A DNA stretch of 64,000 nucleotides from Kribbella monticola (GCF_003261635.1 NZ_QFXK01000003.1:186001-250000); one strand, 5' to 3'; counted from the stretch's first letter, positions 15,728 through 24,858 are shown. Numbers and translations: made by a program. Notes: generated by a model not told the origin, from the sequence alone.

Positions 15728-16444
15728 TCAGACCGCCGCAGTCACCACGTGCTTGCCCTGCACGGTCTTGATCTCCACCGACCGGACCTGGTCGGTCGGC
15801 ACCAGCACGCCCCCACCGAACCGGCTGCCCTCCTGCGCGGCCTTCGGGGAGACGACCCAGCTACCGGCGACATACGTCTTGCCGGTCTTGTCGGTGACGA
15901 ACATCTGGCACTCGGCCCCGGCCTTCAGACCCGCGATGGTCACGGTGACCCAGCTCCACCCGGCTCGCGGCTCGACGGTGGCGGCCATCGTCGTACCGGT
16001 GCCGGCGTCGCTCACCATGACCTGCTTCGACCCAGCCGGGACGGTCTCGGTGGCCACCGGCGCGTTGTCGGTCGTCTGCCGTCCGATCAGTACGCCGCCG
16101 CCGACAGCTCCGGCCAGCACGACCACAGCCGCGGCTACTGCCAGCCACCGGGTGCGCTTCTTGGGCGCAGCAGCTGCAGCGACCACTGGAGCCTCTTGCG
16201 GCGCAGAGGCGGCACGCACTTCGCGCAGAGTCCGCTGCAGCAGGAGGTCGCCGTCGGTCGGCGGCCCGTCCAGGAACGCCTCGGGCGGAACCTCGCCCAG
16301 GAACTCCTTCATCTCCTCCAGCTCGACCAGCTCGGTCCTGCACTCGGCGCAGCCGGCCAGGTGCTCGTCGACCTCGCGGACCTCGTCCGGCTCCAGCGCG
16401 CCCAGGACGTAGGCGCCCAGCTGCGAGGGATCGTGCTCGCTCAT
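15728..16444 (-). CDS. RskA-family anti-sigma factor
   Basis: A 238-residue transmembrane anti-sigma factor. The N-terminal cytoplasmic part has the zinc anti-sigma motif HLAGCAEC (H28, C32, C35), a membrane helix spans about 97-119, and the exported RskA domain follows with the typical WSWVTVTI stretch. It should bind the adjacent ECF sigma factor and release it on proteolysis after an external signal. The ATG overlaps the sigma stop in an ATGA. Relatives pair with SigK in mycobacteria, where redox sensing has been proposed. Confidence 0.9.
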   Translation of the reverse strand: MSEHDPSQLGAYVLGALEPDEVREVDEHLAGCAECRTELVELEEMKEFLGEVPPEAFLDGPPTDGDLLLQRTLREVRAASAPQEAPVVAAAAAPKKRTRWLAVAAAVVVLAGAVGGGVLIGRQTTDNAPVATETVPAGSKQVMVSDAGTGTTMAATVEPRAGWSWVTVTIAGLKAGAECQMFVTDKTGKTYVAGSWVVSPKAAQEGSRFGGGVLVPTDQVRSVEIKTVQGKHVVTAAV

Positions 16445-16971
16445 CTGGCCACCTCCGCTCCGGGTCCCATCACCGTACGCAGTGCACGGAGGGCGTAATA
16501 CGATCTCGATTTCACGGTACCGGGCGGAACACCCAGTTCCTTGGCCGCCTCGGTCACCGATCGGCCGCGGTAGTACAGCTCCACCAGTACTTCGCGATGC
16601 TCGGGCGACACCTGGTCGAGCGCGTCCAGCACGACCATGCTGTTCACGACTGCCTCGGAGTGGTCGCCCTCGACCGGCGGCCGGTCCGCGATCTCCGCCA
16701 CCTCGGCCGGCCGGACGGCTCGCGCCCTGGCCCGGTCGGTGACGATGTTGCGGGCGACTGTCAGCAACCAGCCGCGAACGGAGCCCTTGCCGCTGGTGAG
16801 GTCGTCGGCATGCTTCCACGCCCGTACCAGCGTCTCCTGTACGACGTCCTCGGCGGCCGCCCGGTCACCGGTCAACCGGGTCGCGTAGGCGAGCAGGCTG
16901 CGCCCGTGTTCGGCGTACAGCGAACGGACCAGCGCCTCGGCAGACTCGGGCCGGCGGTCCACGTCACCCAC
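16441..16971 (-). CDS. ECF sigma factor (SigK/SigL-like) paired with RskA
   Basis: A 176-residue sigma factor. Region 2 is at about 12-75 (YATRLTGDRAAAEDVVQETL) and region 4 at about 110-165 (SPEHREVLVELYYRGRSVTE, then AAKELGVPPGTVKSRSYYAL). I chose the GTG at 16971 because GGGAGGA lies six bases upstream; longer starts at 17013 or 17088 lack ribosome sites. It is co-translated with its anti-sigma factor. The COG4315-type lipoprotein gene upstream on the same strand is a plausible regulon member; such lipoproteins often sit beside ECF sigma genes. Confidence 0.9.
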   Translation of the reverse strand: MGDVDRRPESAEALVRSLYAEHGRSLLAYATRLTGDRAAAEDVVQETLVRAWKHADDLTSGKGSVRGWLLTVARNIVTDRARARAVRPAEVAEIADRPPVEGDHSEAVVNSMVVLDALDQVSPEHREVLVELYYRGRSVTEAAKELGVPPGTVKSRSYYALRALRTVMGPGAEVAR

Positions 16972-17094
16972 CGCAGTCCTCCCGGCCTCGATCGTCACGG
17001 TCGTTCGTACCATAGGCGATGTGTCAACGGCACGACACACTGCAGGGCCCCGGTGGGGACCCTGCAGAAGGAAGCCGGCCGAGTTCATCGAGGC

Positions 17095-17628
17095 TCAGTA
17101 GCCGGCGTTGCCGGTGTCGGAGTCCTGCGTGGTGTTCTTCTTGCCGTCAGCGCCGACCGCCCACCACAGCTCACCGAAGGCCTGGCCGTTGGCGTCACCG
17201 GCCTTGCTGTCCTGGGAGTACCGGTAGAGCGGCTGCCCGGCCAGCGTGAGCTGCTTGCTGCCGTCCGTGCGGGTCACCGTGCCGACCAGCGAGGCGTCCA
17301 CGCCGTCCAGCTTCGGCGTACCGTCACCGGCGATCGCCGGCGGCCACATCGCGGCACAGGCGCCGTCGCAGTTGGACTTGGGCGGGCTGGTGGTGTCCTT
17401 GCCGAACACGTACAGCGTCCGGCCGTTGCCGTCGACAACTACTTTGCCGAGGTTGGCGACGTCGGCCGTGGCGAGCTTGGCGTCGGCTGCCTGACCGCCG
17501 GCGGGCTGGCTGGTGCTGCTCTGCGCGGGCGCCGGCTTGCTGCCGTAGCCGCCGTTCCCGCCACCGCAGGCGGTGAGGGCGGCCAGCCCGAGGACGGCCG
17601 TCCCGGCCGCGATGGCGAAGCGCTTCAT
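17095..17628 (-). CDS. COG4315-type secreted-repeat lipoprotein
   Basis: A 177-residue lipoprotein. A signal peptide ends at the lipobox LTAC (Cys at about residue 21), followed by a Gly/Ser/Ala/Gln-rich tether (about 22-50). Two copies of the Yx(F/Y)xxD secreted repeat follow: YVFGKD (with an NCDGACAAMWPP segment) and YRYSQD, in a GQAFGELWWAVG context. The family is common in soil bacteria and has no firm function. The CxxxC pair suggests redox or metal contact (inference). The start ATG follows AGGGAG. It lies 123 bases upstream of the ECF sigma/RskA pair, on the same strand. Confidence 0.85.
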   Translation of the reverse strand: MKRFAIAAGTAVLGLAALTACGGGNGGYGSKPAPAQSSTSQPAGGQAADAKLATADVANLGKVVVDGNGRTLYVFGKDTTSPPKSNCDGACAAMWPPAIAGDGTPKLDGVDASLVGTVTRTDGSKQLTLAGQPLYRYSQDSKAGDANGQAFGELWWAVGADGKKNTTQDSDTGNAGY

Positions 17629-17705
17629 GGTGGATCTCCCTGGCTGGACGAGGTCGGTTGTTCGACACCATCCACACGGGCGATCCGGCCGATCGGTTCA
17701 CCGTT

Positions 17706-17711
17706 TATCGT
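17706..17711 (+). promoter_or_regulatory. -10 box of the SnoaL-like gene; leaderless transcript predicted
   Basis: TATCGT fits the actinobacterial TANNNT -10 pattern and ends six bases before the ATG at 17718. No ribosome-binding sequence precedes that ATG, so a leaderless transcript is likely. The -35 element is not clear. Confidence 0.4.
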
Positions 17712-17717
17712 CTCGTT

Positions 17718-18047
17718 ATGACCACACCAGCGGGAATCCCGGAGCCGGTCCAGCGCGCTCTGGCGGCCATCGACGCCCAGGACAACGACGCGTTCGTCGC
17801 CGCCTTCGCCCCCGACGGCTACGTCGACGACTGGGGCCGCCAGTTCAAGGGCCACGCCGCCATCCGCTCCTGGAGCGACAACGAACTCATCGGCAAACAA
17901 GCCACCTTCACCGGCACCGAGGTCTCCACCCCCGGCAACCCCCTGACCATCACCACCCAGGTAGGCGGCAACGGCTACAACGGCCCCTCCCACTTCACCT
18001 TCGAGACAGCCGACGACCAGATCACCTCGATGACCATCACCGCCTGA
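17718..18047 (+). CDS. SnoaL-like / NTF2-superfamily small protein
   Basis: A 109-residue alpha+beta protein with the NTF2-like layout: an N-terminal helix pair (VQRALAAIDAQDNDAFVAAF), the strand segment DGYVDDWGRQFKGHAAIRSW, and a curved sheet ending HFTFETADDQITSMTI. Family members are isomerases, cyclases, dehydratases or non-enzymatic binders; the active-site residues do not let me choose. It is divergent from the lipoprotein gene (89-base gap). A longer frame begins upstream at 17658 but has no ribosome site, and a -10 box fits the ATG at 17718. Confidence 0.75.
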   Translation: MTTPAGIPEPVQRALAAIDAQDNDAFVAAFAPDGYVDDWGRQFKGHAAIRSWSDNELIGKQATFTGTEVSTPGNPLTITTQVGGNGYNGPSHFTFETADDQITSMTITA

Positions 18048-18088
18048 GCTCGGTCCCCAACTCCGGCCGGCTGCGCGAAATCGCGTCT

Positions 18089-18193
18089 CTGTCCCGACGG
18101 ACAGGTAGTGCACCTCCGTACGGCGTACGCATGGCAGCGGGTCCCGCTCAAGTGCACTAGTTGCCGGCCGGCACTACCTGTCCGTCGGGACAG
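18089..18193. repeat. 105-base element with 23-base perfect inverted repeats and nested hairpins
   Basis: The arms at 18089-18111 and 18171-18193 are exact reverse complements over 23 bases. Each arm contains its own hairpin (CTGTCC-CGAC-GGACAG). The 59-base centre holds more dyads: GTACG-G-CGTAC, AGCGGG-T-CCCGCT and the 12-base palindrome TGCCGGCCGGCA. It fills the gap between the convergent SnoaL-like and smc genes. It resembles a BIME (two inverted REP units) or a bidirectional terminator. Whether copies exist elsewhere in the genome cannot be seen here. Confidence 0.7.
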
Positions 18194-18210
18194 CTCGCCC
18201 CGACAACCGA

Positions 18211-21200
18211 TCAGGCTGGTTCGGGTTCTCTGATTCGTTGGGAGATGACGGCTGAGACGCCGTCGCCGCGCATGGTGACGCCGTAGAGGGCGTCGGCGAC
18301 CTCCATGGTGCGCTTCTGGTGAGTGATGACCAGGAGCTGGCTGTTCTCGCGGAGCTCCTCGTAGATCTCCAGCAGGCGGCCGAGGTTGGTGTCGTCCAGG
18401 GCGGCCTCGACCTCGTCGAGGATGTAGAAGGGCGACGGGCGGGCCTTGAAAAGGGCGACCAGGAAGGCGACCGCGACCAGCGAGCGCTCACCACCGGACA
18501 GCAGCGACAGCCGCTTGACCTTCTTGCCCGGCGGCCGCGCCTCGACGTCGATACCGGTGCTCAGCATGTCGCTCGGGTCCGTCAGCACGAGCCGGCCCTC
18601 ACCGCCGGGGAACAGCCGGCTGAACACGTGCTCGAAGGCGACCTCGACATCGCGGTACGCCTCGGTGAAGACCTGTTCGACCCGGTCGTCGACCTCCTTG
18701 ACGATGTCCATCAGGTCGCGCCGGGACTTCTTCAGGTCCTCGAGCTGCTCCGACAGGAACCGGTGCCGCTCCTCCATCGCGTCGAACTCCTCCAGCGCGA
18801 GCGGGTTGATCCGCCCCAGCTGGCCGAGTGCGCGCTCGGCAGCCTTCAGTCGCTTCGCCACCTTGGCCCGGTCGAAGGGCTCCCCCTCGACCTCCAGCGC
18901 CGGCTGGTCGGCGTCGGCATCCGCGGACGGCAACGGAGGCACCAACTGATCAGGCCCGTACTCCGCGATCAGCGTCTCCACCTCGGTACCGAGCTCGCTG
19001 AGCGCCTTCTCGTACAAGGCCTCGAGCCGCATCTTCTGCTCCGCGCGAGCCAGCGCGTCCCGGTGCACGGTGTTGGTCAGCTGCTCCAGCTCACTGCTCA
19101 GGTTCCGCGTGGCCGAACGCGCCTGCGCCAGACTCTGCTCGCGGTCGGCGCGCTCAGCCTGGATCGCCGCCCGCTCGGCGGCCGCCAACTGCAGGGAGTT
19201 CTCCAGGCGGGCCAGCACATGTCCAGCCGCCAGGTGCACGGCTTGCGCGGCCTCGGACTGCCGGGCTCGCCGCGCCGCGCGGGCGATCGCTCGCGCCCGT
19301 GCCTCGCGCTCCTGCCGGGCCGCGCGCTCCAGCGAGTCGGCTCGCCCGGACAACGCCCGAGCGCGCTCCTCGGTGGTCCGCAGCGCCAGCCGCGCCTCCA
19401 TCTCGGCGGCCCGCCCGGCCTTGGCCGCTTCGGCCAGCCGGTCGCGCTCGTCCGAGTCGGGCTCGTCGCCTTCGTCGTCGCCGTACTGCTCGACGTCCTT
19501 CAGCCGCTGCTCGAGGTCCGCGAGGCCGGACAGGTTCCGGTCGCGCTCCTCCTCCGCGGCCGCGATCGCCTCGGCCATCCGCTGGGCCTCACCGCGCGAC
19601 GCCTTCGCCAGCGACCCGAACTGAGCCAGCTGCTCGGCCACCGCCGCCATCGCCGCGTCCGACTCGTGCAGCCGGGCCAGGGTGATCTCGACGGACTGCT
19701 TCTGCTGCTCCCGCTCGCGCTCCAGCGCCGCCAGCTCGAACCGCAGCCGCTCGCTGCGCGCAGTGGCCTCGATCAGCTTCTCCGAAGCCTCGTCGACCGC
19801 GGACTGCACCTCGATCAGGCTCGGCGCGGCGTCCGACCCGCCGTACGCGAAGTGCGCACCCAGTACGTCGCCGGCGCGAGTGGTCGCGGTGATGTCGGGC
19901 AGGTGCTGGATCAGGGACCGTGCCGCGGGAATGTCCTCGACCACGGCGACCTTGCGGAGCAGGCGGCGCAAGGCCGGCCGCAGCGTCTCGGGGCAGTCGA
20001 CGACATCCACGGCATACGTCGCGCCGCCCGGCAACTGCGGCCAGGACGAGTAGTCCTCGGCGGGCGCGTCGCCGAGCAGCATCCCGGCGCGGCCGAGATC
20101 GTGCTCCTTCAGGTGCCCGACCGCCTCGATGGCGGCGGAGGTGTGCGTGACCGCGACGGCGTCGGCGGCCTCACCCAGCGCGGCGGCGATCGCAGTCTCG
20201 TATCCCGGGCGCACGCTCAGCAGGGCGGCGACGGAACCCATCAGGCCGGTCACCTGCTCCGAGGCGGCCAGCAGCGCGCCCGCGCCGTCCTTGCGGTTCA
20301 GCCCGATCTCCAGGGCCTCCTTGCGGGCGGCCAGGCCGGTCCGCTCCCGCTCGGCGTCGCGTTCCTCGGCGCGAAGCTTGGTGAGCCGCTCCTCGAGCTC
20401 GTCGAGCACGCTCTGCGCGGCCTCGTACTGGTCGTCCAGACCCTTCTCGCCGGCATCGAGGCCGGCGACCTGGGTCTCCAGAGCGGTGAAGTCGTGCTGG
20501 GCCTTGGCGGCCCGCTGCTCGGCCTCGCGCTGGTTGGCGGCCAGCCGGCCGATCTCGGACTCGGCGGCGGCCGCGCGGCTCTTCAGCGCATTCACCTGAC
20601 CGGTCAGCCGGGCGAGCCCTTCGCGGCGGTCGGCAGCGGCCCGGACCAGCGCGGCGATCCGGCGCTCTTCCTCGGCGTGCTGCGCCTCGAGATCCTGGCG
20701 TCGCTCGATCGCGGCGGCCAGCAGTTCGGAGTGGGCCTCGACCTCGGCCTCGATCTGCGCCTCGGTCTCGCGAACGCGCGCGGCCTCCAGCTCGAGCTCT
20801 TCGGGATCGCGCCCGGCGCGCGGCTCGTCGGCCTCGTCGTTGAGCGACCGGATCCGGTCCGCGGCGATCCGCGCCGTACCCTTGATCTTCTCGCTGAACC
20901 CGGACAGCTGGTACCACGTGTCCTGCGCGGCCTGCAGCGCCGGGGCATCCGTCCGCAGGGCGTCTTCGAGCGTGGCCTCGAGATCGCGGGCCTCGCGCAG
21001 CGCCGCCTCGATCTGGGCGCGCTTCTCGGTCAGCGCCGCCTCGTCCTTGAGCTCGGCCTCCAGCGCGGACTGTGCCTGGACGATGTCGTCGGCGAGCAGC
21101 CGGGAGCGCCCGTCGCGAACCTCGGCCTGGATCGTCACCGCCCGCCGCGCCACCTCCGCCTGGCGCCCGAGCGGCTTCAACTGGCGGCGGATCTCGGCGA

Positions 21201-21783
21201 TCAGGTCGCCGAGCCGGTGCACGTTGCCCTCGGTCGACTCCAGCTTCCGCAGCGCTTTCTCCTTGCGCTTGCGGTGCTTGAGGACGCCGGCCGCCTCCTC
21301 GACGAAGCCGCGGCGGCCTTCCGGCGTGGCCCGCAGGATCGAGTCGAGCTGGCCCTGGCCGACGATGACGTGCATCTCCCGGCCGATACCGGAGTCGCTG
21401 AGCAGTTCCTGGACGTCGAGCAACCGGCAGTTCTGGCCGTTGATCTGGTAGTCGGAGCCACCGTTGCGGAACATCGTCCGCGAGATGGTGACCTCGGCGT
21501 AGTCGATCGGGAGGGCGCCGTCGGAGTTGTCGATGGTCAGCACGACCTCGGCGCGGCCCAGCGGCGCGCGCCCCGACGTACCGGCGAAGATGACGTCTTC
21601 CATCTTGCCGCCGCGCAGGGACTTCACGCCCTGCTCGCCCATCACCCAGGCGAGACCGTCGACGACGTTGGACTTCCCGGAACCGTTCGGGCCGACGATG
21701 CAGGTGATCCCCGGCTCGAAGTTCATCGTCGTGGCCGACGCGAACGACTTGAATCCTCGGAGCGTCATGCTCTTGAGGTACAA
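18211..21783 (-). CDS. smc: Chromosome segregation ATPase SMC
   Basis: A full-length 1190-residue SMC. The N-terminal ATPase half has Walker A GPNGSGKS (residues 31-38). Two long coiled coils (about 165-500 and 670-1010) flank the hinge (about 510-650). The C-terminal half has the signature LLSGGERSLVAVAFL and Walker B FYILDEVEAALDD. SMC dimers with ScpA/ScpB load near parS sites and juxtapose the chromosome arms. It is the left end of the housekeeping run in this window; the gene before it in reading order is the 66-residue coiled-coil protein. Confidence 0.97.
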   Translation of the reverse strand: MYLKSMTLRGFKSFASATTMNFEPGITCIVGPNGSGKSNVVDGLAWVMGEQGVKSLRGGKMEDVIFAGTSGRAPLGRAEVVLTIDNSDGALPIDYAEVTISRTMFRNGGSDYQINGQNCRLLDVQELLSDSGIGREMHVIVGQGQLDSILRATPEGRRGFVEEAAGVLKHRKRKEKALRKLESTEGNVHRLGDLIAEIRRQLKPLGRQAEVARRAVTIQAEVRDGRSRLLADDIVQAQSALEAELKDEAALTEKRAQIEAALREARDLEATLEDALRTDAPALQAAQDTWYQLSGFSEKIKGTARIAADRIRSLNDEADEPRAGRDPEELELEAARVRETEAQIEAEVEAHSELLAAAIERRQDLEAQHAEEERRIAALVRAAADRREGLARLTGQVNALKSRAAAAESEIGRLAANQREAEQRAAKAQHDFTALETQVAGLDAGEKGLDDQYEAAQSVLDELEERLTKLRAEERDAERERTGLAARKEALEIGLNRKDGAGALLAASEQVTGLMGSVAALLSVRPGYETAIAAALGEAADAVAVTHTSAAIEAVGHLKEHDLGRAGMLLGDAPAEDYSSWPQLPGGATYAVDVVDCPETLRPALRRLLRKVAVVEDIPAARSLIQHLPDITATTRAGDVLGAHFAYGGSDAAPSLIEVQSAVDEASEKLIEATARSERLRFELAALEREREQQKQSVEITLARLHESDAAMAAVAEQLAQFGSLAKASRGEAQRMAEAIAAAEEERDRNLSGLADLEQRLKDVEQYGDDEGDEPDSDERDRLAEAAKAGRAAEMEARLALRTTEERARALSGRADSLERAARQEREARARAIARAARRARQSEAAQAVHLAAGHVLARLENSLQLAAAERAAIQAERADREQSLAQARSATRNLSSELEQLTNTVHRDALARAEQKMRLEALYEKALSELGTEVETLIAEYGPDQLVPPLPSADADADQPALEVEGEPFDRAKVAKRLKAAERALGQLGRINPLALEEFDAMEERHRFLSEQLEDLKKSRRDLMDIVKEVDDRVEQVFTEAYRDVEVAFEHVFSRLFPGGEGRLVLTDPSDMLSTGIDVEARPPGKKVKRLSLLSGGERSLVAVAFLVALFKARPSPFYILDEVEAALDDTNLGRLLEIYEELRENSQLLVITHQKRTMEVADALYGVTMRGDGVSAVISQRIREPEPA

Positions 21784-21926
21784 AGCGAGGCTCCCAACCC
21801 GTGAAAGGACAGACGATACCTAAAGGAACCGTCATAACTTGCATCGGCCACCGCACAGACGGTGACAGTGCCGCTACCCGGGGAAGTAGTTCCGCACTTC
21901 ACTGTACCTACTGCGGACATGAAACC

Positions 21927-21954
21927 GGCGGAGGCCCGGACGGGGGCCGCCGCC
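21927..21954 (-). terminator. GC-rich hairpin after the 66-residue gene
   Basis: The arms GGCGGAGGCCC and GGGCCGCCGCC pair with one mismatch around a short loop, 43 bases downstream of the stop at 21997 in the minus direction. No T-run follows, which is common in actinobacteria. It probably separates the mutM-side transcripts from smc. The rest of the 213-base gap must hold the smc promoter; I could not place it. Confidence 0.4.
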
Positions 21955-21996
21955 GTGGGTGGTGCGGACGGTGATGTGGTGCGGCTTCGGCCGAAC

Positions 21997-22197
21997 TCAG
22001 ACCGAAGCGGGGGCGCGCAGAGCCTCGTCGACGGTGAGCAGTCGTTCCTCGTGAACGGCTGCGACCAGATGATCGTTCTCTGCCTGCAAGCGCATCACGT
22101 GCGCCTCCAGATCGGCGACACGCCGGTTGAGCAGACGAACCTGCTCGAGCATGCGCGGGTCAGTGCCTCCAAGGTGCCCTAGAAGAGCCTTGGCCAT
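21997..22197 (-). CDS. Small coiled-coil protein of the mutM-smc interval
   Basis: A 66-residue acidic helical protein (MAKALLGHLGGTDPRMLEQV, then a leucine-heptad stretch RLLNRRVADLEAHVMRLQAE) with the C-terminal EALRAPASV. The start ATG at 22197 follows GGAGGA by seven bases; longer versions lack a ribosome site. Proteins of this size and pattern occur next to mutM and smc in many actinomycetes and have no assigned role. It may oligomerise through the coiled coil (inference). Confidence 0.8.
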   Translation of the reverse strand: MAKALLGHLGGTDPRMLEQVRLLNRRVADLEAHVMRLQAENDHLVAAVHEERLLTVDEALRAPASV

Positions 22198-22341
22198 TGT
22201 GCTGTCCTCCGGAAGGGTTCTGGCAGTTTGGCGCCCCTGAGCCCTGAAGTGGCGCGGAGCGCATAAAAGTGTGCCGTCTTTTAGGGTGACACCGGCTGAG
22301 CCATGGGTCAACCTGAGGTACGTCAATTAACGATATCTCGC

Positions 22342-23196
22342 TCACCACCGGGCGTGTCGCGGCACCGGCTGACACTTCGGGCAACGGAACGAGGAACGGT
22401 TCATGAACGGCTCGCGACGGATCGGGCGGCCGTCCCGTGGGCACGGCGAACCCTCCTGCCCGTAGACCGCGAGACCCCGCTCGAAATAGCCGGATTCCCC
22501 GTTCACGTTGACATACAGGGCATCGAAGCTGGTCCCGCCGACGTCCAGCGCGGCACCCATCACCTCGCGGGCGTGGCTGAGGATTTCCCTTGCCTGTAAG
22601 GGTTTCAGGGTCTCGGTGGCCTTGGCGTAGTGCAGCTTGGCGCGCCACAAAGCCTCGTCGGCATAGATGTTCCCGACTCCGCTGATCAGCGTCTGGTCCA
22701 GCAGCGCCCGCTTCAGACCAGTCTTGCGGCGCCGGATCGAGGCCACGAAGAGGTCGTCGTCGAACAGCGGGTCGAACGGGTCGCGGGCGATGTGCGCGAT
22801 CTCCGCGGGCAGCTCGGCGCCACCTTCGGAGTACGACAGACCACCGAACATCCGCTGGTCCACAAAACGGACCTCTCCGCGGTCGTCGGCGAACCGGAAT
22901 CTGACCCGCAGATGCTTCTCGTCCTCCGCGCCGACCGGCTGGACCCGGAACTGGCCGCTCATGCCCAGATGGGTCAGTACGGCGTCGCCGGAGGCCAGCG
23001 GGAGCCACAGGTACTTGCCGCGCCGCGCGGGCGTGGCGAAGACCTGGCCCTTCAGCCGGGAGGAGAAGTCGTCCGGCCCGAGCAGGTGCCGGCGCAGCGG
23101 GCGCGGGTGCAGGACCTCGACGGCGTCGATGGTCCTGCCGGTGGTGAATTCCGCGAGCCCGCGGCGAACGACCTCTACCTCAGGAAGCTCGGGCAC
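22342..23196 (-). CDS. mutM: Formamidopyrimidine-DNA glycosylase (Fpg/MutM)
   Basis: A 284-residue base-excision enzyme that removes 8-oxoguanine and formamidopyrimidines and nicks the abasic site. The N-terminal [13 protein letters not shown] supplies the catalytic proline (after Met removal) and Glu3. The H2TH region and the Lys of RRGKYLWL follow. The C-terminal zinc finger carries Cys252, Cys272 and Cys275, but the position of the second Cys is Asp255 (CPRD instead of CxxC). It starts three bases after the rnc stop, so the two genes are probably co-transcribed. Confidence 0.95.
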   Translation of the reverse strand: MPELPEVEVVRRGLAEFTTGRTIDAVEVLHPRPLRRHLLGPDDFSSRLKGQVFATPARRGKYLWLPLASGDAVLTHLGMSGQFRVQPVGAEDEKHLRVRFRFADDRGEVRFVDQRMFGGLSYSEGGAELPAEIAHIARDPFDPLFDDDLFVASIRRRKTGLKRALLDQTLISGVGNIYADEALWRAKLHYAKATETLKPLQAREILSHAREVMGAALDVGGTSFDALYVNVNGESGYFERGLAVYGQEGSPCPRDGRPIRREPFMNRSSFRCPKCQPVPRHARW

Positions 23197-23199
23197 TGC

Positions 23200-23931
23200 T
23201 TACGGCTGCTGGGAGGGGTCGATGCTGTCGGGATGCGCCGCGCGCAGAGCCTTCCAGGCGGTCTCGGCGGCCTGCTGCTCGGCTTCCTTCTTGCTCCGGC
23301 CGATGCCGTGCCCGTAGGTGTCCGCGCCGATCCGCACCCGCGCCTCGAACGTCTTGGCGTGGTCCGGACCGGACTCGGCGATCACGTACTCCGGTACGCC
23401 GACCCCGAGCTGGGCGACGAGCTCCTGCAAGCTCGTCTTCCAGTCCAGGCCGGCTCCGAGCCGCGCCGACGACTCCATCAGCTCGTCGAACAGCGTGTGC
23501 ACCACCCGGCCGGCCACCTCGAACCCGCGGTCCAGGTAGACGGCGCCGATCAGCGCCTCCACGCAGTCCGCGAGGATCGAGGACTTGTCCCGGCCACCGG
23601 TGGCTTCCTCGCCGCGGCCGAGCCGCAGGTACTTGCCCAGCTTGAGGTCACGGGCGACACCGGCGAGGGCACGCATGTTGACCACCGCCGCGCGCAGCTT
23701 GGCCAGCCGGCCCTCGGACAGGTCCGGATGGTTGCGGAACAGCGACTCCGTGACGATGACGCCGAGCACGGAGTCCCCGAGGAACTCCAGCCGCTCGTTG
23801 GTCGGCAACCCACCGTTCTCGTACGCGAACGAACGGTGGGTGAAGGCGTGCTCCAGTAATGCGTCAGCCAGCGATACGCCGAGCCGTTGGTTCAGCTCGG
23901 CGTAGAGCCCCGTTTCGTTGGCAGAGTTCAC
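23200..23931 (-). CDS. rnc: Ribonuclease III
   Basis: A 243-residue double-strand-specific endoribonuclease. The signature [13 protein letters not shown] near residue 45 and the later [13 protein letters not shown] supply the acidic metal ligands. A dsRNA-binding domain occupies about 165-232 ([14 protein letters not shown], then [18 protein letters not shown]). It processes rRNA precursors and structured mRNAs. The GTG at 23931 is 14 bases after rpmF and has no clear ribosome site; I chose it because it gives the family's usual N-terminal length, so the start is less sure than the identity. Confidence 0.95.
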   Translation of the reverse strand: MNSANETGLYAELNQRLGVSLADALLEHAFTHRSFAYENGGLPTNERLEFLGDSVLGVIVTESLFRNHPDLSEGRLAKLRAAVVNMRALAGVARDLKLGKYLRLGRGEEATGGRDKSSILADCVEALIGAVYLDRGFEVAGRVVHTLFDELMESSARLGAGLDWKTSLQELVAQLGVGVPEYVIAESGPDHAKTFEARVRIGADTYGHGIGRSKKEAEQQAAETAWKALRAAHPDSIDPSQQP

Positions 23932-23945
23932 TGGGGGGTTGCCGT

Positions 23946-24137
23946 TTAGCTCTCGACGACCTGGCGACGCTCGCCCTTGGCGCCGTACTGGCCGCAGGTC
24001 GGGCAGACGGTGTGCTGCAGGTGCTTGGCGCGGCAGGCGGGGTTCACGCAGGTGACCAGCGCGGCGGCAGTCGCCTTCCACTGCGCCCGGCGGCTCCGGG
24101 TGTTGCTGCGCGACATCTTCCGCTTCGGAACGGCCAC
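23946..24137 (-). CDS. rpmF: 50S ribosomal protein L32
   Basis: A 63-residue basic ribosomal protein with the usual opening [20 protein letters not shown] and a four-cysteine zinc ribbon (CVNPAC and CPTC). The intact ribbon makes it the zinc-containing (C+) form. The GTG start at 24137 is preceded by GAGGAG. It lies between the DUF177 gene and rnc, the standard actinobacterial order. Confidence 0.97.
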   Translation of the reverse strand: MAVPKRKMSRSNTRSRRAQWKATAAALVTCVNPACRAKHLQHTVCPTCGQYGAKGERRQVVES

Positions 24138-24206
24138 GGTTATGACTCCTCGGTTCGGCCGGGGGCTTGCGACCCGGCCGGCTGGCTGGAAATTGGCTGT
24201 GCGATC

Positions 24207-24740
24207 TTACGGTTTTTCATCCTGCGGAAGCAGGCCACTCAGTGCGGACCAGCGCGGGTCGCCCCGGTCCTCGTGCTTGTGTCCGGGCTCCTCGACCAGG
24301 CGCACCCCGCACTCGGGGCACAGACCCGGACAGTCGTCCGCACACAAAGGCTGGAACGGCAGCGCGAGCACCACCTGGTCCCTCAACGCCGGCTCGAGGT
24401 CGATCAGATCGCCCTCCATCCGGCTGGCCTCGTCAGGCTCGGCATCGCTCTCCGGGTAGACATACAGCTCCTGGACGTCGGCGAGGAACTCGTCCTCGAC
24501 ATCGACCAGGCACCGCGCGCACTCCCCGACCAGCCGGCCAGTGGCCGAACCGGTCACGAGCACCCCTTCGACCACCGCTTCCAGTCGCAGATCGAACTGG
24601 ATCGGGTCGCCCTCGGGGACGCCGATCACGTCGATTCCGAGATCGGCCGGTGCCGGTGCCGTGAAGGAGACTTCGCGCTGGGACCCGGCGCGGCGAGACA
24701 GCTCGTGGGTATCGATCACGAGTGGGGACCGCGGGTCCAA
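24207..24740 (-). CDS. DUF177/YceD-family protein (23S rRNA accumulation protein)
   Basis: A 177-residue acidic protein with the family's cysteine pattern: GECARCL in the middle and [13 protein letters not shown] near the C-terminus. YceD relatives sit upstream of rpmF in most bacteria and are needed for normal 23S rRNA levels in E. coli. The familiar N-terminus [14 protein letters not shown] begins at TTG 24740. The only ribosome-like sequence (AAAGGGA) is about 13 bases upstream of it, so a CTG nine bases further upstream or another near-cognate start is possible. Confidence 0.85.
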   Translation of the reverse strand: MDPRSPLVIDTHELSRRAGSQREVSFTAPAPADLGIDVIGVPEGDPIQFDLRLEAVVEGVLVTGSATGRLVGECARCLVDVEDEFLADVQELYVYPESDAEPDEASRMEGDLIDLEPALRDQVVLALPFQPLCADDCPGLCPECGVRLVEEPGHKHEDRGDPRWSALSGLLPQDEKP

Positions 24741-24784
24741 GGCGCTCAGAACATCCCTTTCAGGCGTGGGGCAGGCAGAATCTC

Positions 24785-24799
24785 GGTCTCGTCGAGACC
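24785..24799 (-). terminator. Small perfect hairpin between coaD and the DUF177 gene
   Basis: GGTCTC-GTC-GAGACC is a perfect 6-bp stem with a 3-base loop, 60 bases downstream of the coaD stop in the direction of transcription. It may end part of the upstream coaD transcript before the DUF177-rpmF unit. The rest of this 118-base gap probably contains the DUF177-rpmF promoter, which I could not place. Confidence 0.35.
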
Positions 24800-24858
24800 A
24801 GTGGACAACATTACCAACTTACCGGCCGGTCGCCCAATCCGGGGCAGACCGTCGTGTC

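Noticed and set aside
18319..21804. Open frame of 1161 codons on the + strand
   Set aside because: It lies antisense to smc, whose protein is a clear full-length match. Long antisense frames are normal in high-G+C DNA.
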